Assembly: GCF_000369045.1 (NCBI RefSeq)
Contig: NZ_KB849790.1
Span: 62,001 to 126,000 of the forward strand
Length of the DNA: 64,000 nt
DNA from: Acinetobacter pittii ATCC 19004 = CIP 70.29
GTDB taxonomy: Bacteria > Pseudomonadota > Gammaproteobacteria > Pseudomonadales > Moraxellaceae
Reading direction: 5' to 3'
Shown: piece after piece, positions 11,052-19,203 of the stretch
How positions within the stretch are numbered: the stretch's first letter is position 1
How the letters are laid out: each line of letters begins with the position of its first letter
The notes under the pieces: generated by a model
What the model saw: the letters and a program-made list of their open reading frames with translations, nothing else
What the model was told of the DNA's origin: nothing
The model's database searches: none
Made by a program: the position numbers and the translations under genes

Positions 11052-11118
11052 TTTATGTTTAGCGGTGTATCATATACATATAAGTTTTAATATTCAATAT
11101 TAAGTAATTATCAAATAC

Positions 11119-11137
11119 ATAATGATAACCATTATAT
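11119..11137. promoter_or_regulatory. Candidate Fur box
   Basis: ATAATGATAACCATTATAT closely matches the 19-bp Fur consensus built from NATWAT repeats. It is between the entB terminator and the Fur-like gene, so it most likely controls the latter or an unseen small transcript. Confidence 0.5.
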
Positions 11138-11202
11138 ATTACTGATTAAATGATGATGAGTTGCATCAATTCTCTATTATAAGTATTCATTTCCACCCAT
11201 AT

Positions 11203-11229
11203 AAAAAGCAGATCGATGATCTGCTTTTT
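11203..11229 (-). terminator. Terminator of the entA-entB transcript
   Basis: Stem AAAAAGCAGATC / GATCTGCTTTTT, 12 bp with a 3-base loop, 31 bases after the entB stop. T-runs on both strands. Confidence 0.85.
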
Positions 11230-11259
11230 ATATTTTAAATAGAATAAGTTAAATGACTA

Positions 11260-11922
11260 TTATGCTAAGGATGGTACATCTTGTTCTTGCATCCATGCAT
11301 GAATCACTTGTTGTGTTGTCATGACTTGAGCACATCGTGTACTAGCATATTTTAACGCCATATCGTGCTCTTCTCGGCTAAAGTCAGCTAATGCATCACC
11401 ACATAAGAATGGTTGGATGTTTAGCATAAAAGCTTCAGCAGCACTCATAAGACAACCAATATGTGCATATACCCCACAGATAATTAGTTGATCGCGACCA
11501 GATTCCCGCATGAGTTGTTCGAGAGGTGAAAATTTAAAAACACTATATCTCCACTTGGTAAGAACCGTATCATTTTTTTGAGGTGAAATTTTTGGCAAAA
11601 TCTGCGTAAAGCTCGGCTCGTTCTTTAAACCAGGTCCCCAAAAATCAGTTAATAACTGTCGATGTTCAGGTGATTGATTACCCGGTTGTGCTGTATAAAC
11701 AACGGGAATATTAGATTGATGAGCGGCGTCAATTAATGCTTTGGTATTTTTAATGAGTTCTGGAATAGGTTCCTGAGTCAAGTCATAGAAATCTAAAAAA
11801 TATTGCTGCATATCATGAACCAATAAAACAGCTCGATTCGTATGCAATGGCCAATTTGTTTTGTTGGGAGTAAATTCATGGGCTTGGGGCATACTGTAAC
11901 TTGCAATCTTTGGAATACTCAT
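11260..11922 (-). CDS. entB: Isochorismatase (EntB-type, no carrier domain)
   Basis: A 220-residue isochorismatase that should hydrolyse isochorismate to 2,3-dihydro-2,3-dihydroxybenzoate and pyruvate for catechol siderophores such as acinetobactin. Motifs are LLVHDMQQYFLDFY (catalytic Asp), LTKWRYSVF (Lys) and ICGVYAHIGCLMSA (the Cys-bearing nucleophile region). The C-terminal aryl-carrier domain found in full-length EntB is absent; the protein ends soon after the hydrolase fold. It follows entA on the same strand 68 bases downstream and is probably cotranscribed with it. Confidence 0.86.
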   Translation of the reverse strand: MSIPKIASYSMPQAHEFTPNKTNWPLHTNRAVLLVHDMQQYFLDFYDLTQEPIPELIKNTKALIDAAHQSNIPVVYTAQPGNQSPEHRQLLTDFWGPGLKNEPSFTQILPKISPQKNDTVLTKWRYSVFKFSPLEQLMRESGRDQLIICGVYAHIGCLMSAAEAFMLNIQPFLCGDALADFSREEHDMALKYASTRCAQVMTTQQVIHAWMQEQDVPSLA

Positions 11923-11990
11923 TAGTATTTTCCTTTTCTATTTTTCAAAATATTTTTTAATTTCAGATGGTTGTTGTGCTGAAGTAATCT

Positions 11991-12761
11991 TTAAACCCCA
12001 AGTGTCGCTCCCCCATCTACCACTATTTCTTGCATCGTAATTTGGGCAGCTTGGTCCGAAAGTAAAAAGATCACGGTATTGGCAATATCATCTGGTTGCG
12101 CGAGTTTTCTTAAGGGAATACCTGTTCGGTACTGACTCAAATCACCATCAATTACTGCAGGTGGAGGTGTATTATCAGTCCAGAGTTGTTGCTGCATTTG
12201 AGTGAGAGTAGATCCAGGTGAAACAATATTTAGCCTGACTTGATAAGGTGCAATTTCAAGTGCCAGATTGCGACAAAAATGACTCAGTGCGGCCTTAGTG
12301 GTGGCGTACATACCAAGTTGCATACGCGGCATGCGTGCACTATTTGAACTAATAGTGACAATACTGCCCTGCCTTTTTGCACAAAAATGTTTAGCAACTT
12401 GTTGGCTAATCGCAATAGGTGCCATGACATTGACCGCAAAAAGTGTTTCCCAATCTTCCGTTTTGGCTTCAAGCATGGAGCGCATAATTAATACTCCTGC
12501 TGCATTTACTAACCCCGTAATTTCGTATCTTTCTAAAAGCTCTGAAATTAAAGTTTGTGTTTCTTGTTGATGGGTAATGTCTTGTGAGATGCCTTGCCAT
12601 TGTGAAGTTTGATCTGGCGTTATTGTTTTGCTGATATCCCATTGTTTAGGATTTTCTTGTCGGTCAATACCAATAACGTGATAGCCCTGATCTAGTAGTT
12701 GCTTGGCAATAGCCGCTCCTATCCCTCTTGCAGCACCTGTGACCACGATGGTAGAGCGCAT
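11991..12761 (-). CDS. entA: 2,3-dihydro-2,3-dihydroxybenzoate dehydrogenase
   Basis: A 256-residue short-chain dehydrogenase that oxidises the EntB product to 2,3-dihydroxybenzoate with NAD+. VVTGAARGIGAA is the nucleotide loop, YATTKAAL gives the catalytic Tyr and Lys, and the end VVDGGATLGV is typical of EntA. The frame stays open to 12917, but the start at 12761 is chosen because GGAG lies 8 bases before it, the Rossmann strand starts right after, and the promoter and Fur box lie inside the longer version. In A. baumannii an entA outside the acinetobactin cluster supplies this step; this gene fits that description. Confidence 0.88.
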   Translation of the reverse strand: MRSTIVVTGAARGIGAAIAKQLLDQGYHVIGIDRQENPKQWDISKTITPDQTSQWQGISQDITHQQETQTLISELLERYEITGLVNAAGVLIMRSMLEAKTEDWETLFAVNVMAPIAISQQVAKHFCAKRQGSIVTISSNSARMPRMQLGMYATTKAALSHFCRNLALEIAPYQVRLNIVSPGSTLTQMQQQLWTDNTPPPAVIDGDLSQYRTGIPLRKLAQPDDIANTVIFLLSDQAAQITMQEIVVDGGATLGV

Positions 12762-12779
12762 GTGGATACTCCAATTTAT

Positions 12780-12827
12780 ATTATAAAGAAATCTATAAAT
12801 ATAATTGCAAATAATTATCATTCTTAT
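12780..12827 (-). promoter_or_regulatory. entA promoter with Fur box
   Basis: On the minus strand TATAAT (12785-12780) is a clear -10, with TTGCAA (12810-12805) as a weak -35 at 19 bases. Overlapping the -35 is ATAAGAATGATAATTATTT (12827-12809), a good Fur-box match. This predicts iron repression. The prophage end lies about 60 bases upstream, leaving this promoter intact. Confidence 0.7.
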
Positions 12828-12852
12828 CAAGAGTAAATTAAAATAAAAGATT

Positions 12853-12920
12853 ATGATGCGCGACGAGATAATTTCGGCTTTTTTTTGAGATAATTGCCTC
12901 ATCATCTCGTTGCACATTAT
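12853..12920. repeat. Imperfect 20-bp inverted repeat spanning the prophage left edge
   Basis: Arms 12853-12872 and 12901-12920 match at 16 of 20 positions when one is reverse-complemented (shared core ACGAGAT), with 28 bases between. The spacer holds a T-run and a further GAGATAATT copy. It could be transposase-binding sites at the phage end or a transcript 3' hairpin for the tail-fibre gene. Confidence 0.45.
12886..12896 (+). repeat. Candidate terminal inverted repeat, left copy
   Basis: TGAGATAATTG, exact complement of 31712-31722 and beginning with TG as Mu-family ends do. A related GAGATAATT copy lies at 12865-12873. Confidence 0.45.
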
Positions 12921-12931
12921 GCAAAATTATT

Positions 12932-14470
12932 TCAATTAGAAGGTGTTCTGCCTTTCACTTGTCCACCACCAATATTTGTGATCGTAACATTACCTTGATA
13001 AATAAACCCAGCTAAACCAGCAATACCGTTTTCAAGGTCTGATTCACTAGCTTTACCATTCTCACCAACGTTGCCGCCATCACCAGCTACTAAACCTGTT
13101 CCATCTGCACCATTGCCAACAATAGATAATGTTGCTGTTGTACCAGCAAGGTTTACAAGAGTCTTTCCTTCAGGTGCAGTTTGACGGATGTTACTGCCAC
13201 CAGTACCCAGCGGAATACCGCCACCGCCTGCACCAACAGCATAGTATTCTTGATCACCAATTGAATATTGCGATTTACCAGCTGCGCCGCCACCGCCACC
13301 GCCTGCAATCAAACCATAGTTACGTACATCAATAAAACTACTGTCATTCTGTGCAATGATAGCTGTACCACCATCACCCACCATAGCTACATCAGCATCA
13401 TAGTAACCACCAGAACCGCCAGTACCATATATATGACCATAGTTAATGATTTGACGACTAGAGCCAGCCAACCAGCTTCCTGAAGTGACAGCTATAATAG
13501 TGACATTCGCTGAAACAACGAAAATAGCTCGTGTAGCCGCTGTAGGCGCGCCGTAAGTCTGAATGAATAGTTCAAGTAAGCTTACGTTAGTAAGATTCTG
13601 ATCGATATAAACAACTTGACCGTCTAAATCATTCTGGTTGTTGTAATACGGATAAGGATAGCTGTTTAAGTTCTCAAGATCAGTATTTGAAGCACCAAAA
13701 CCAGTAACTTCTAAATAAGCAAAACGTTCGCGTTGACCCGGTGTATTTGGACTTACATAGTCAAAACGGAAGTTGATGACTGTTCTACATTCCTGTAAGC
13801 CGTCTTCTAATGGGACTATTTCATTATAAGTATCTAATAAGCGAATAGTTGTGTCATCTTCACCATTTGGATTTTCTTTCTGTCCTTGATATTGGGCAGA
13901 AATACTAAGGATATTAGACATGCCAATTGGTAGATACACCTGAGCATTATAGTCTGCGTAAACCGTTCTAACCTTTAGAGTCTGTTTAATAACTCCATTC
14001 GGCATGATGTGAGCGCTGATATTCTCAACTGTATGCTTAACCTGCCAGTTTTGGGGATCATCCGTATAAATCTTCGGATTTACGGTTGTTTCAGGGGTTA
14101 ACGTCCTATATAGAAGTCGAAAATCCTTTCTCATTACATATTGCGGATGTGGATTTAACGCATCTAAGTGATCTTGATCTGCTTTAATACGCGCATTACG
14201 TTCATTATCAAGCAATGTTTGAATAAGATCTACAGCAGCATTTATGTCATCTTTACCTGCCAATGCATCAAATAGTTGACGACGATTCTCTGGATTTAAA
14301 GTAATACCTCTAAGCTCAAGTAGGTTTGCCAGTTCTTCTTGTACGGTATTGAGAAAATCTGGAGTGAGATAAGTTGCATCTTGGCCGGGTACATCGTCAT
14401 TTGCATGGAAACCAGCTTTACCAGCTCCGTTCACATCTGGGCGTGCGTTTACACTATCAATTCGTTTCAT
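12932..14470 (-). CDS. Phage tail fibre protein with Gly-rich C-terminus
   Basis: 512 residues at the usual Mu fibre position, directly after gp48 with a 4-base overlap. The N-terminal 100 residues (MKRIDSVNARPDVNGAGKAG, then YLTPDFLNTVQEELANLLE) are the common fibre-attachment segment seen in Acinetobacter phages. Residues from about 340 on form a Gly/Ser-rich parallel-fold region with GTGGSGGYYD and GGGGGAAG runs, typical of receptor-binding tips that pack as polyglycine sandwiches. It would mediate host adsorption. No fibre-assembly chaperone follows; the prophage ends within 50 bases. Confidence 0.8.
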   Translation of the reverse strand: MKRIDSVNARPDVNGAGKAGFHANDDVPGQDATYLTPDFLNTVQEELANLLELRGITLNPENRRQLFDALAGKDDINAAVDLIQTLLDNERNARIKADQDHLDALNPHPQYVMRKDFRLLYRTLTPETTVNPKIYTDDPQNWQVKHTVENISAHIMPNGVIKQTLKVRTVYADYNAQVYLPIGMSNILSISAQYQGQKENPNGEDDTTIRLLDTYNEIVPLEDGLQECRTVINFRFDYVSPNTPGQRERFAYLEVTGFGASNTDLENLNSYPYPYYNNQNDLDGQVVYIDQNLTNVSLLELFIQTYGAPTAATRAIFVVSANVTIIAVTSGSWLAGSSRQIINYGHIYGTGGSGGYYDADVAMVGDGGTAIIAQNDSSFIDVRNYGLIAGGGGGGAAGKSQYSIGDQEYYAVGAGGGGIPLGTGGSNIRQTAPEGKTLVNLAGTTATLSIVGNGADGTGLVAGDGGNVGENGKASESDLENGIAGLAGFIYQGNVTITNIGGGQVKGRTPSN

Positions 14471-15006
14471 GGTTGTTCCTCAACAATGTCATATCTCACA
14501 TAAGCAGGTAAATAGTTCTCAATGATGCAAGCCATATTTGCTTGTACGGGAGCTTTTAGAATTAATTTGACCTTATAGCGAAGGCTTTCTGTATTAACTG
14601 GTGAGTCGCATGGCTCTGTACATTGCATTGGCGTAAATCTCACAAGATTAATCAGTTCAACACCAAACATCGCTAAAACCTGCTCCAGATAAGCACGGTT
14701 TAGAACATTCTTGGTTTGTTGAATCCATTGAATAATCTGAAGACGCTCTTCAATTGTTTTAGTGGCATTGACCGAACATTTCAGCGGGAGTCCTAGAGCT
14801 GCTTCATACTCATTTAGCAATTCTTCAGGAATACATTCCAACGTAGTTAAAATACGCTTTGCATCAACATCAGCTTGTGCAAGTACTTTTGCATGAGCGT
14901 ATACATCTTTTGCGACCACACCTTTGGGTGAAGTGTCATAACCGCCAGCTGGCAGCAATTGGCGAAGTACTGAAGCATAAAGCTCTACTGTTTGATCAAA
15001 GGTCAT
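14467..15006 (-). CDS. Mu gp48-like baseplate protein (DUF2313)
   Basis: 179 residues. In Mu-like phages gp48 follows gp47 and belongs to the baseplate periphery where fibres attach. It has LRQLLPAGGYDT near the start and LNEYEAALGLPLKCSV in the middle, as in the DUF2313 family. It overlaps gp47 by 11 bases and the fibre gene by 4. Length and position are normal. Confidence 0.82.
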   Translation of the reverse strand: MTFDQTVELYASVLRQLLPAGGYDTSPKGVVAKDVYAHAKVLAQADVDAKRILTTLECIPEELLNEYEAALGLPLKCSVNATKTIEERLQIIQWIQQTKNVLNRAYLEQVLAMFGVELINLVRFTPMQCTEPCDSPVNTESLRYKVKLILKAPVQANMACIIENYLPAYVRYDIVEEQP

Positions 15007-16048
15007 GACGAGTCACCGTGAGTGTGCCGATCCGTAGCCAGCCAGTAGTAAATACGCTCAAAGTAGGTGTTTGATTTACTGCTGGTGTAAGTTGAATGTC
15101 TGTTAGACCTTGCAAATCTTTGATTCTGCTAACTAGTGTTGAAGCAACATAAGTTTCACCCGGCTTTAGTAAACCAACATAATCACGAATGACTTTTTCA
15201 ACCTCTGTTTCGCTTGTAGAGCCAGTGAATACAGCAGTGATATTCAAATATTCTTTTGTTGGTGCATAGGCTCTTACATCGCCCCAAAATCCAGCATATT
15301 CGTCCAGTGCCGTTTGTACTAAAGCTAAAAGTGCAGAGCTTGGAGAGTTCGGTGGATTGCCAGCTGCTGTGATTGCGACATCTAAAGAGCCAAGGCCACG
15401 ACGTTTAGGAAAAATAAATACATCAGCAACACCCGGCACATCTTTCACAATACGTTCAAGGTCTGCCTGACGATCACGTACAAGACCTAAAGCCTCTTTA
15501 TTCATCATACGCTGACGCCAAGCTTCAACGTCTTCAACATCAACACCAGCAGATATTTCAACAACATCCACTTGAGCGGCAACACCGGGTAAAGGGCTTA
15601 CCCAAAGCAGCTGCTCACCGTCGAAATTCCAGCTCACACCTTCAAACTCAGCAATAACTTGGATTTCTTTGGGCTTATTTGCTGTAAGTGTCTCTTTATA
15701 TAAAGTTAGCCAGTAATGACCTTTACCATCTGTGACTTTAGTGCTAGCTGGTACGGTTACAGCAGTATTTGATGTGGCTATGACACGACCTGAAGCCTTA
15801 GAGCCTCCATTACGTGGACATTCCAAACGTTTTGCATGTATATAAAGGAAAGGCTCATCAGCTGTAGCAACAAAAAGCTGTTTTTGAATATAACTTTGAT
15901 GATGATAAAGGCCCTCAACTACAGCAGCTTCACCATCTGCGCGAATGGCTGCATCATCTTCATCATCTAGTGTTAATCCAGTTAAATTCTGGATTTCTTG
16001 GATGATATCAGAGCGCAATTGGTCAAATGTCTTGATCGGATATGCCAT
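14996..16048 (-). CDS. Baseplate J-like protein (Mu gp47)
   Basis: 350 residues of the baseplate J family, the wedge component that rings the tail hub. Visible are FDQLRSDIIQEI at the start, KRLECPRNGGSKASGRV, WRQRMMNKEALGLVRDR in the middle and PNSPSSALLALVQTALDEY. The stop is a few bases inside gp48. No disruption is seen. Confidence 0.88.
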   Translation of the reverse strand: MAYPIKTFDQLRSDIIQEIQNLTGLTLDDEDDAAIRADGEAAVVEGLYHHQSYIQKQLFVATADEPFLYIHAKRLECPRNGGSKASGRVIATSNTAVTVPASTKVTDGKGHYWLTLYKETLTANKPKEIQVIAEFEGVSWNFDGEQLLWVSPLPGVAAQVDVVEISAGVDVEDVEAWRQRMMNKEALGLVRDRQADLERIVKDVPGVADVFIFPKRRGLGSLDVAITAAGNPPNSPSSALLALVQTALDEYAGFWGDVRAYAPTKEYLNITAVFTGSTSETEVEKVIRDYVGLLKPGETYVASTLVSRIKDLQGLTDIQLTPAVNQTPTLSVFTTGWLRIGTLTVTRHDL

Positions 16049-16051
16049 TGT

Positions 16052-16414
16052 TTAGCCTCCAACCTTAACAAAATAAAGGATTGTTTGCTTTTGACCTGAC
16101 AGCTGTGTAACTTCAATATTTAGGTCCACCTGACTTTTAACTGTCTGATAAGCATTTACCAAAATTGAAGAAAACCGATTCGGCACCAAGCCTTCTAAGG
16201 CTTCTTCAGCATATTGCTTAACTGTTTGAATAGTACGAGAAACATCTTTTGAGCGTCTCAACGTATAAAAACGGCTGCCAATTTTAGAATTCGCCCAGTA
16301 CTTACGCCGATGGATGTTTAATCTCTGACAAATTGCTTGTACCTCATCCTTGCTAAATGCAGCATCAAGGCTCATCAACACATAATCTTTCGTTTTTAAA
16401 TCAATATTCGCCAT
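16052..16414 (-). CDS. Mu gp46-like baseplate wedge protein (gp25-like)
   Basis: 120 residues in the GP46 position between gp45 and gp47. DYVLMSLDAAFSKDEVQAIC opens the protein and an RFYTLRRSKDVSRTIQTVKQY helix follows, consistent with the gp25-like wedge fold that initiates sheath assembly. Gaps to both neighbours are under 10 bases. Confidence 0.78.
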   Translation of the reverse strand: MANIDLKTKDYVLMSLDAAFSKDEVQAICQRLNIHRRKYWANSKIGSRFYTLRRSKDVSRTIQTVKQYAEEALEGLVPNRFSSILVNAYQTVKSQVDLNIEVTQLSGQKQTILYFVKVGG

Positions 16415-16421
16415 GATTCAC

Positions 16422-16907
16422 CTACATTTCTTCAGTTGGAGTCGGTGTATTACCGTGTTTGTGTTTGTTATAAATATCGCGCATTTCCTGCATTGAGCCT
16501 TTCTGGTCAAAGACTTGACCATTCCTCACATGCAAATCACCGTCATCAACAAAAAGGTCACCAGCAGTGATATGCGTACCATCTTCTTTAAGCAAAAGGC
16601 TGTGTCCAAATTGGTCATAAACGCAGGTTTCACCTTCATTCACGTTGACAACAACAGCTCCACCAGTCGTTGCAACAACAATTGAACGGGAAGTCTTGCC
16701 ATGCAAAGGGATGACGACAACACGGGCACCTTCAGGAATGTGTGAGTTGAAGCCGACTTGCTGAAAAAGCTCAACTTCTTGCAGTGTTTCATCGGCAAAT
16801 CCTTTTAACTGCAATACTTTTGAGCCACCACGTGCGACCAGGGCGAACAGTGGTTGCCGGATTTGTTTCATTGCCTTATTTATCTGTGCTGCTACAGCTT
16901 TCATCAT
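16422..16907 (-). CDS. Baseplate spike protein gp45 (gpV-like)
   Basis: The spike at the tail tip that punctures the outer membrane. The open frame extends to 16943, but the ATG at 16907 is chosen because AAGGAG lies 8 bases upstream and it overlaps the gpP stop as ATGA. The 161-residue product has an OB-fold-like N-terminal half (FALVARGGSKVLQLKGFAD) and a beta-helical repeat (GDLFVDDGDLHVRNGQVFD). The C-terminus HKHGNTPTPTEEM carries the HxH motif that binds iron at the spike apex. Confidence 0.85.
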   Translation of the reverse strand: MMKAVAAQINKAMKQIRQPLFALVARGGSKVLQLKGFADETLQEVELFQQVGFNSHIPEGARVVVIPLHGKTSRSIVVATTGGAVVVNVNEGETCVYDQFGHSLLLKEDGTHITAGDLFVDDGDLHVRNGQVFDQKGSMQEMRDIYNKHKHGNTPTPTEEM

Positions 16908-17959
16908 GATTTTTTCTCCTTCAGTACCAGTGGATTTGCCCAATCACCCTGACGCTTCAGAAGAAGTTTTGTTGTTTTTCCATTCTTACGGTCAAGCTGA
17001 AACGTGCGACCATAAACAGCCCATTTGGCTGTCGCTCTTGATAAAACATTGGTTTCTAAATTGATATACCAGCCTGTGGACCAAAGTTTCCCGTCAATCA
17101 TCCAGCCAGAAACGGTTGCGGTCAGCGTATGTGCTTCAAGGTCGTTGTCTTTTTTGATTTTTTCTAATGCTGCATTTGCCTCAGCTTCAGTTTCCACATC
17201 GCCCAAAGTGACTATTTTCAAACGGTTATAGGCATACTGTGTTTGAGCTGTGGTTTCAGATAATATTGAGTTTGCGTTGCCGTCTTGGCTCAAAACCTTG
17301 ATATGGCTAAAGACATTAGAAACGTCGTTGTCATACTGAAGACTTAAAACGTTATTGCTGTTGTTTAAAGGGCGCATCAGGCGCAATGGGGTTTGCACAT
17401 GATATGGGTTTGCAAAAGGGTCACCGATTTGCAAAGTCCCGTCTGGATCAAGCCAGACATGTTGTCCAGTGATTTGTGCTGCCTTGGTCAATGAATCCCA
17501 TAGCGATTCACCCGGCTCAACAGAGACTTTATTCTTTAGCCATGCATTATCCTGAATACGGACATCTTGAAACAGTGAACCTAAGTCACCGCCTAATACA
17601 TAGCGACCTACCAACTCTTCAAGTGTGATTTGACGACCATTGAAAATAGGCACAGAGCAATCAATTAATTGTCCAACGAGGTCACGGCCAGAAACCTGTA
17701 GGCCATAACCATCACGGCTTACAGCTTCAGAAATACGATCTACAACAGCAGTTAAAATGAGTTGATTAGAATAATAAGCTTGTACTTTTGCCCCACCTTT
17801 AATGGCAGGATTTAAGGCTTGCCCACCAGTTTCAAATAGCGTAAAGCTCCAGTTTTCTGCTGGTGTATCAATCTGACTGTCAATTTCAACCTGATCCCAA
17901 CCTTTAGCTTCAAGGCCAGCAATCACTAGGCGAATTTCATTACCCTGATTATCTTGCAT
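16904..17959 (-). CDS. Baseplate hub protein gpP (Mu gp44, gpD-like)
   Basis: 351 residues of the Mu P / T4 gp27-like hub that connects tail tube and spike. It starts MQDNQGNEIRLVIAGLEAKG after a GGAG site and overlaps the end of gpN by 11 bases. VSGRDLVGQLIDCS and LWDSLTKAAQITGQHVWLD are typical of the family. Length is near Mu P (about 379). Confidence 0.85.
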   Translation of the reverse strand: MQDNQGNEIRLVIAGLEAKGWDQVEIDSQIDTPAENWSFTLFETGGQALNPAIKGGAKVQAYYSNQLILTAVVDRISEAVSRDGYGLQVSGRDLVGQLIDCSVPIFNGRQITLEELVGRYVLGGDLGSLFQDVRIQDNAWLKNKVSVEPGESLWDSLTKAAQITGQHVWLDPDGTLQIGDPFANPYHVQTPLRLMRPLNNSNNVLSLQYDNDVSNVFSHIKVLSQDGNANSILSETTAQTQYAYNRLKIVTLGDVETEAEANAALEKIKKDNDLEAHTLTATVSGWMIDGKLWSTGWYINLETNVLSRATAKWAVYGRTFQLDRKNGKTTKLLLKRQGDWANPLVLKEKKS

Positions 17960-19124
17960 AGATGGTTAGCTCCATGCCGACCTGCAATGCAGCAGGGTTA
18001 ATCAAATCAGGGTTTAAGCGTCTAATTTCATCTGCACGGCTCATATCACCATATAAATAGTGTGCAAGCCAATGCAGTGTGCAAGGCACTGGAATTTGAG
18101 TTTCTGTAATTGGGGGACGTGTTTCAATAAGTTCTTGGATTTGATCCTGAATCTGAGCAGCAACGTCTTTGTAGACCTGAATTTGGGTGATGCTTTCAAA
18201 CGTATTAATGGCACGTTCTTCACGGATAGCTTGCTGAAGTACTTCACGTGTTTTTTTACGTACAAGTGCTAAATCAACTGGTGTAAAGCTGATTTCTTGG
18301 TTGTTTGCCATTTCTGTACGTGTAGTTGCAACAACTTGCTGTGCAATAGCCACTTGGCTAGCAGCAAGTGTTGAGCGCCAAACTCGTTGTAACTCCGGAG
18401 AGGTATCATCATTTTGAAAAAGGTTTTCAAAACGCTCAACTCGATGAACAACATCACGCCATTTCGATAAAGCTGAAATATTGGTATCAAAGGTCACAAG
18501 CTTGGTGACGTCATCAACCAACCCAACAATCCAATCGGCAGGTGATAAAACATCCTCAATTGCTTGTTTTGCAACACCTAAATAATTACGTGCCTGATCG
18601 ATACCGTTGCGAATCGTATTAACTGTATTAAATAACTTATCAGTGTCGCCAATTTTGAGTTTTTCTAGCGCACTTTCCAATGCTGAAGCTGGAGCATCAA
18701 TAATTGTTGTGGTAGCAATTTTCTCAGGAACAGCAACAGGTACAAACAGCTCACGTTTTTCAGCTTTTGCCTTGATAAACTCAATCGACATCGTACAGAA
18801 GTCAGGTGTTGTTGCCTCATGATCAATTTCATGATTAACAACTTGAACTTGCTGTACACCAAAGACAGGATGTATGAGTTCACCCGGACCAGTCGCACTT
18901 AATGCTGCTTCTAAAGCATTAACCCAAGTTAAATAGTCAGGTCCAGTAAAAACCGCTTGTATTGAAATTCGACGTGGGTCACTTCCCATATCTTCAATTT
19001 CAGCTTCATCTGAATATGGAGCCTGCTTGATAGCTAGAGTTTTAGGCGCAGTATCTTTGGTGGATGTGCATTCAAACTGCACACCACGAAAACTTGCATC
19101 TTGTAAATCTGTATCCCAGCCCAT
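17949..19124 (-). CDS. Mu N-like tail / DNA circularisation protein
   Basis: 391 residues. The N-terminus GWDTDLQDASFRGVQFECTS is the conserved domain of Mu gpN, a tail protein at the tape-baseplate junction. The C-terminus PCTLHWLAHYLYGDMSRADE with a LNPDLINPAALQVG segment is a LysM-like tail domain. Translation begins directly after the hairpin at 19131-19154, whose descending arm carries the GAGG that should serve as its ribosome site. Confidence 0.84.
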   Translation of the reverse strand: MGWDTDLQDASFRGVQFECTSTKDTAPKTLAIKQAPYSDEAEIEDMGSDPRRISIQAVFTGPDYLTWVNALEAALSATGPGELIHPVFGVQQVQVVNHEIDHEATTPDFCTMSIEFIKAKAEKRELFVPVAVPEKIATTTIIDAPASALESALEKLKIGDTDKLFNTVNTIRNGIDQARNYLGVAKQAIEDVLSPADWIVGLVDDVTKLVTFDTNISALSKWRDVVHRVERFENLFQNDDTSPELQRVWRSTLAASQVAIAQQVVATTRTEMANNQEISFTPVDLALVRKKTREVLQQAIREERAINTFESITQIQVYKDVAAQIQDQIQELIETRPPITETQIPVPCTLHWLAHYLYGDMSRADEIRRLNPDLINPAALQVGMELTIYAR

Positions 19125-19130
19125 GAAAAA

Positions 19131-19154
19131 ATAACCTCACTATTGTGAGGTTAT
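19131..19154 (-). terminator. Hairpin with T-run directly before gpN
   Basis: Stem ATAACCTCAC / GTGAGGTTAT, 10 bp with a 4-base loop, followed on the minus strand by TTTTTT then the gpN ATG. It looks like a Rho-independent terminator that also buries the GAGG of gpN in its stem. Confidence 0.65.
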
Positions 19155-19177
19155 GATGTGAAATATCAGACTTTTAT

Positions 19178-19201
19178 ATCAGGCGGAAACGCTTCCGCTT
19201 A
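19178..19201 (-). repeat. Conserved intergenic hairpin, copy 1
   Basis: ATCAGGCGGAAACGCTTCCG then CTTA on the plus strand, a 7-bp inverted repeat around ACG. Near-identical copies lie at 22279-22303 and 30090-30113, always between phage late genes. Confidence 0.7.
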
Positions 19202-19203
19202 AT

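Noticed and set aside
11991..12917. A 308-residue version of EntA starting at 12917
   Set aside because: The extra 52 residues overlap the Fur box and promoter and read like AT-rich leader. The Met at 12761 has a ribosome site and starts right at the Rossmann fold.
13150..13440. Gly-rich codon repeats as a possible tandem repeat
   Set aside because: The repeats are protein-level polyglycine motifs with variable spacing, not exact DNA repeats.
13129..13483. His- and Thr-rich plus-strand ORFs in the fibre gene
   Set aside because: They are the complement of Gly-rich codons in the real fibre gene, without start context.
16422..16943. Longer gp45 start at 16943
   Set aside because: It would overlap gpP by 40 bases; the 16907 start has AAGGAG and the usual ATGA overlap.
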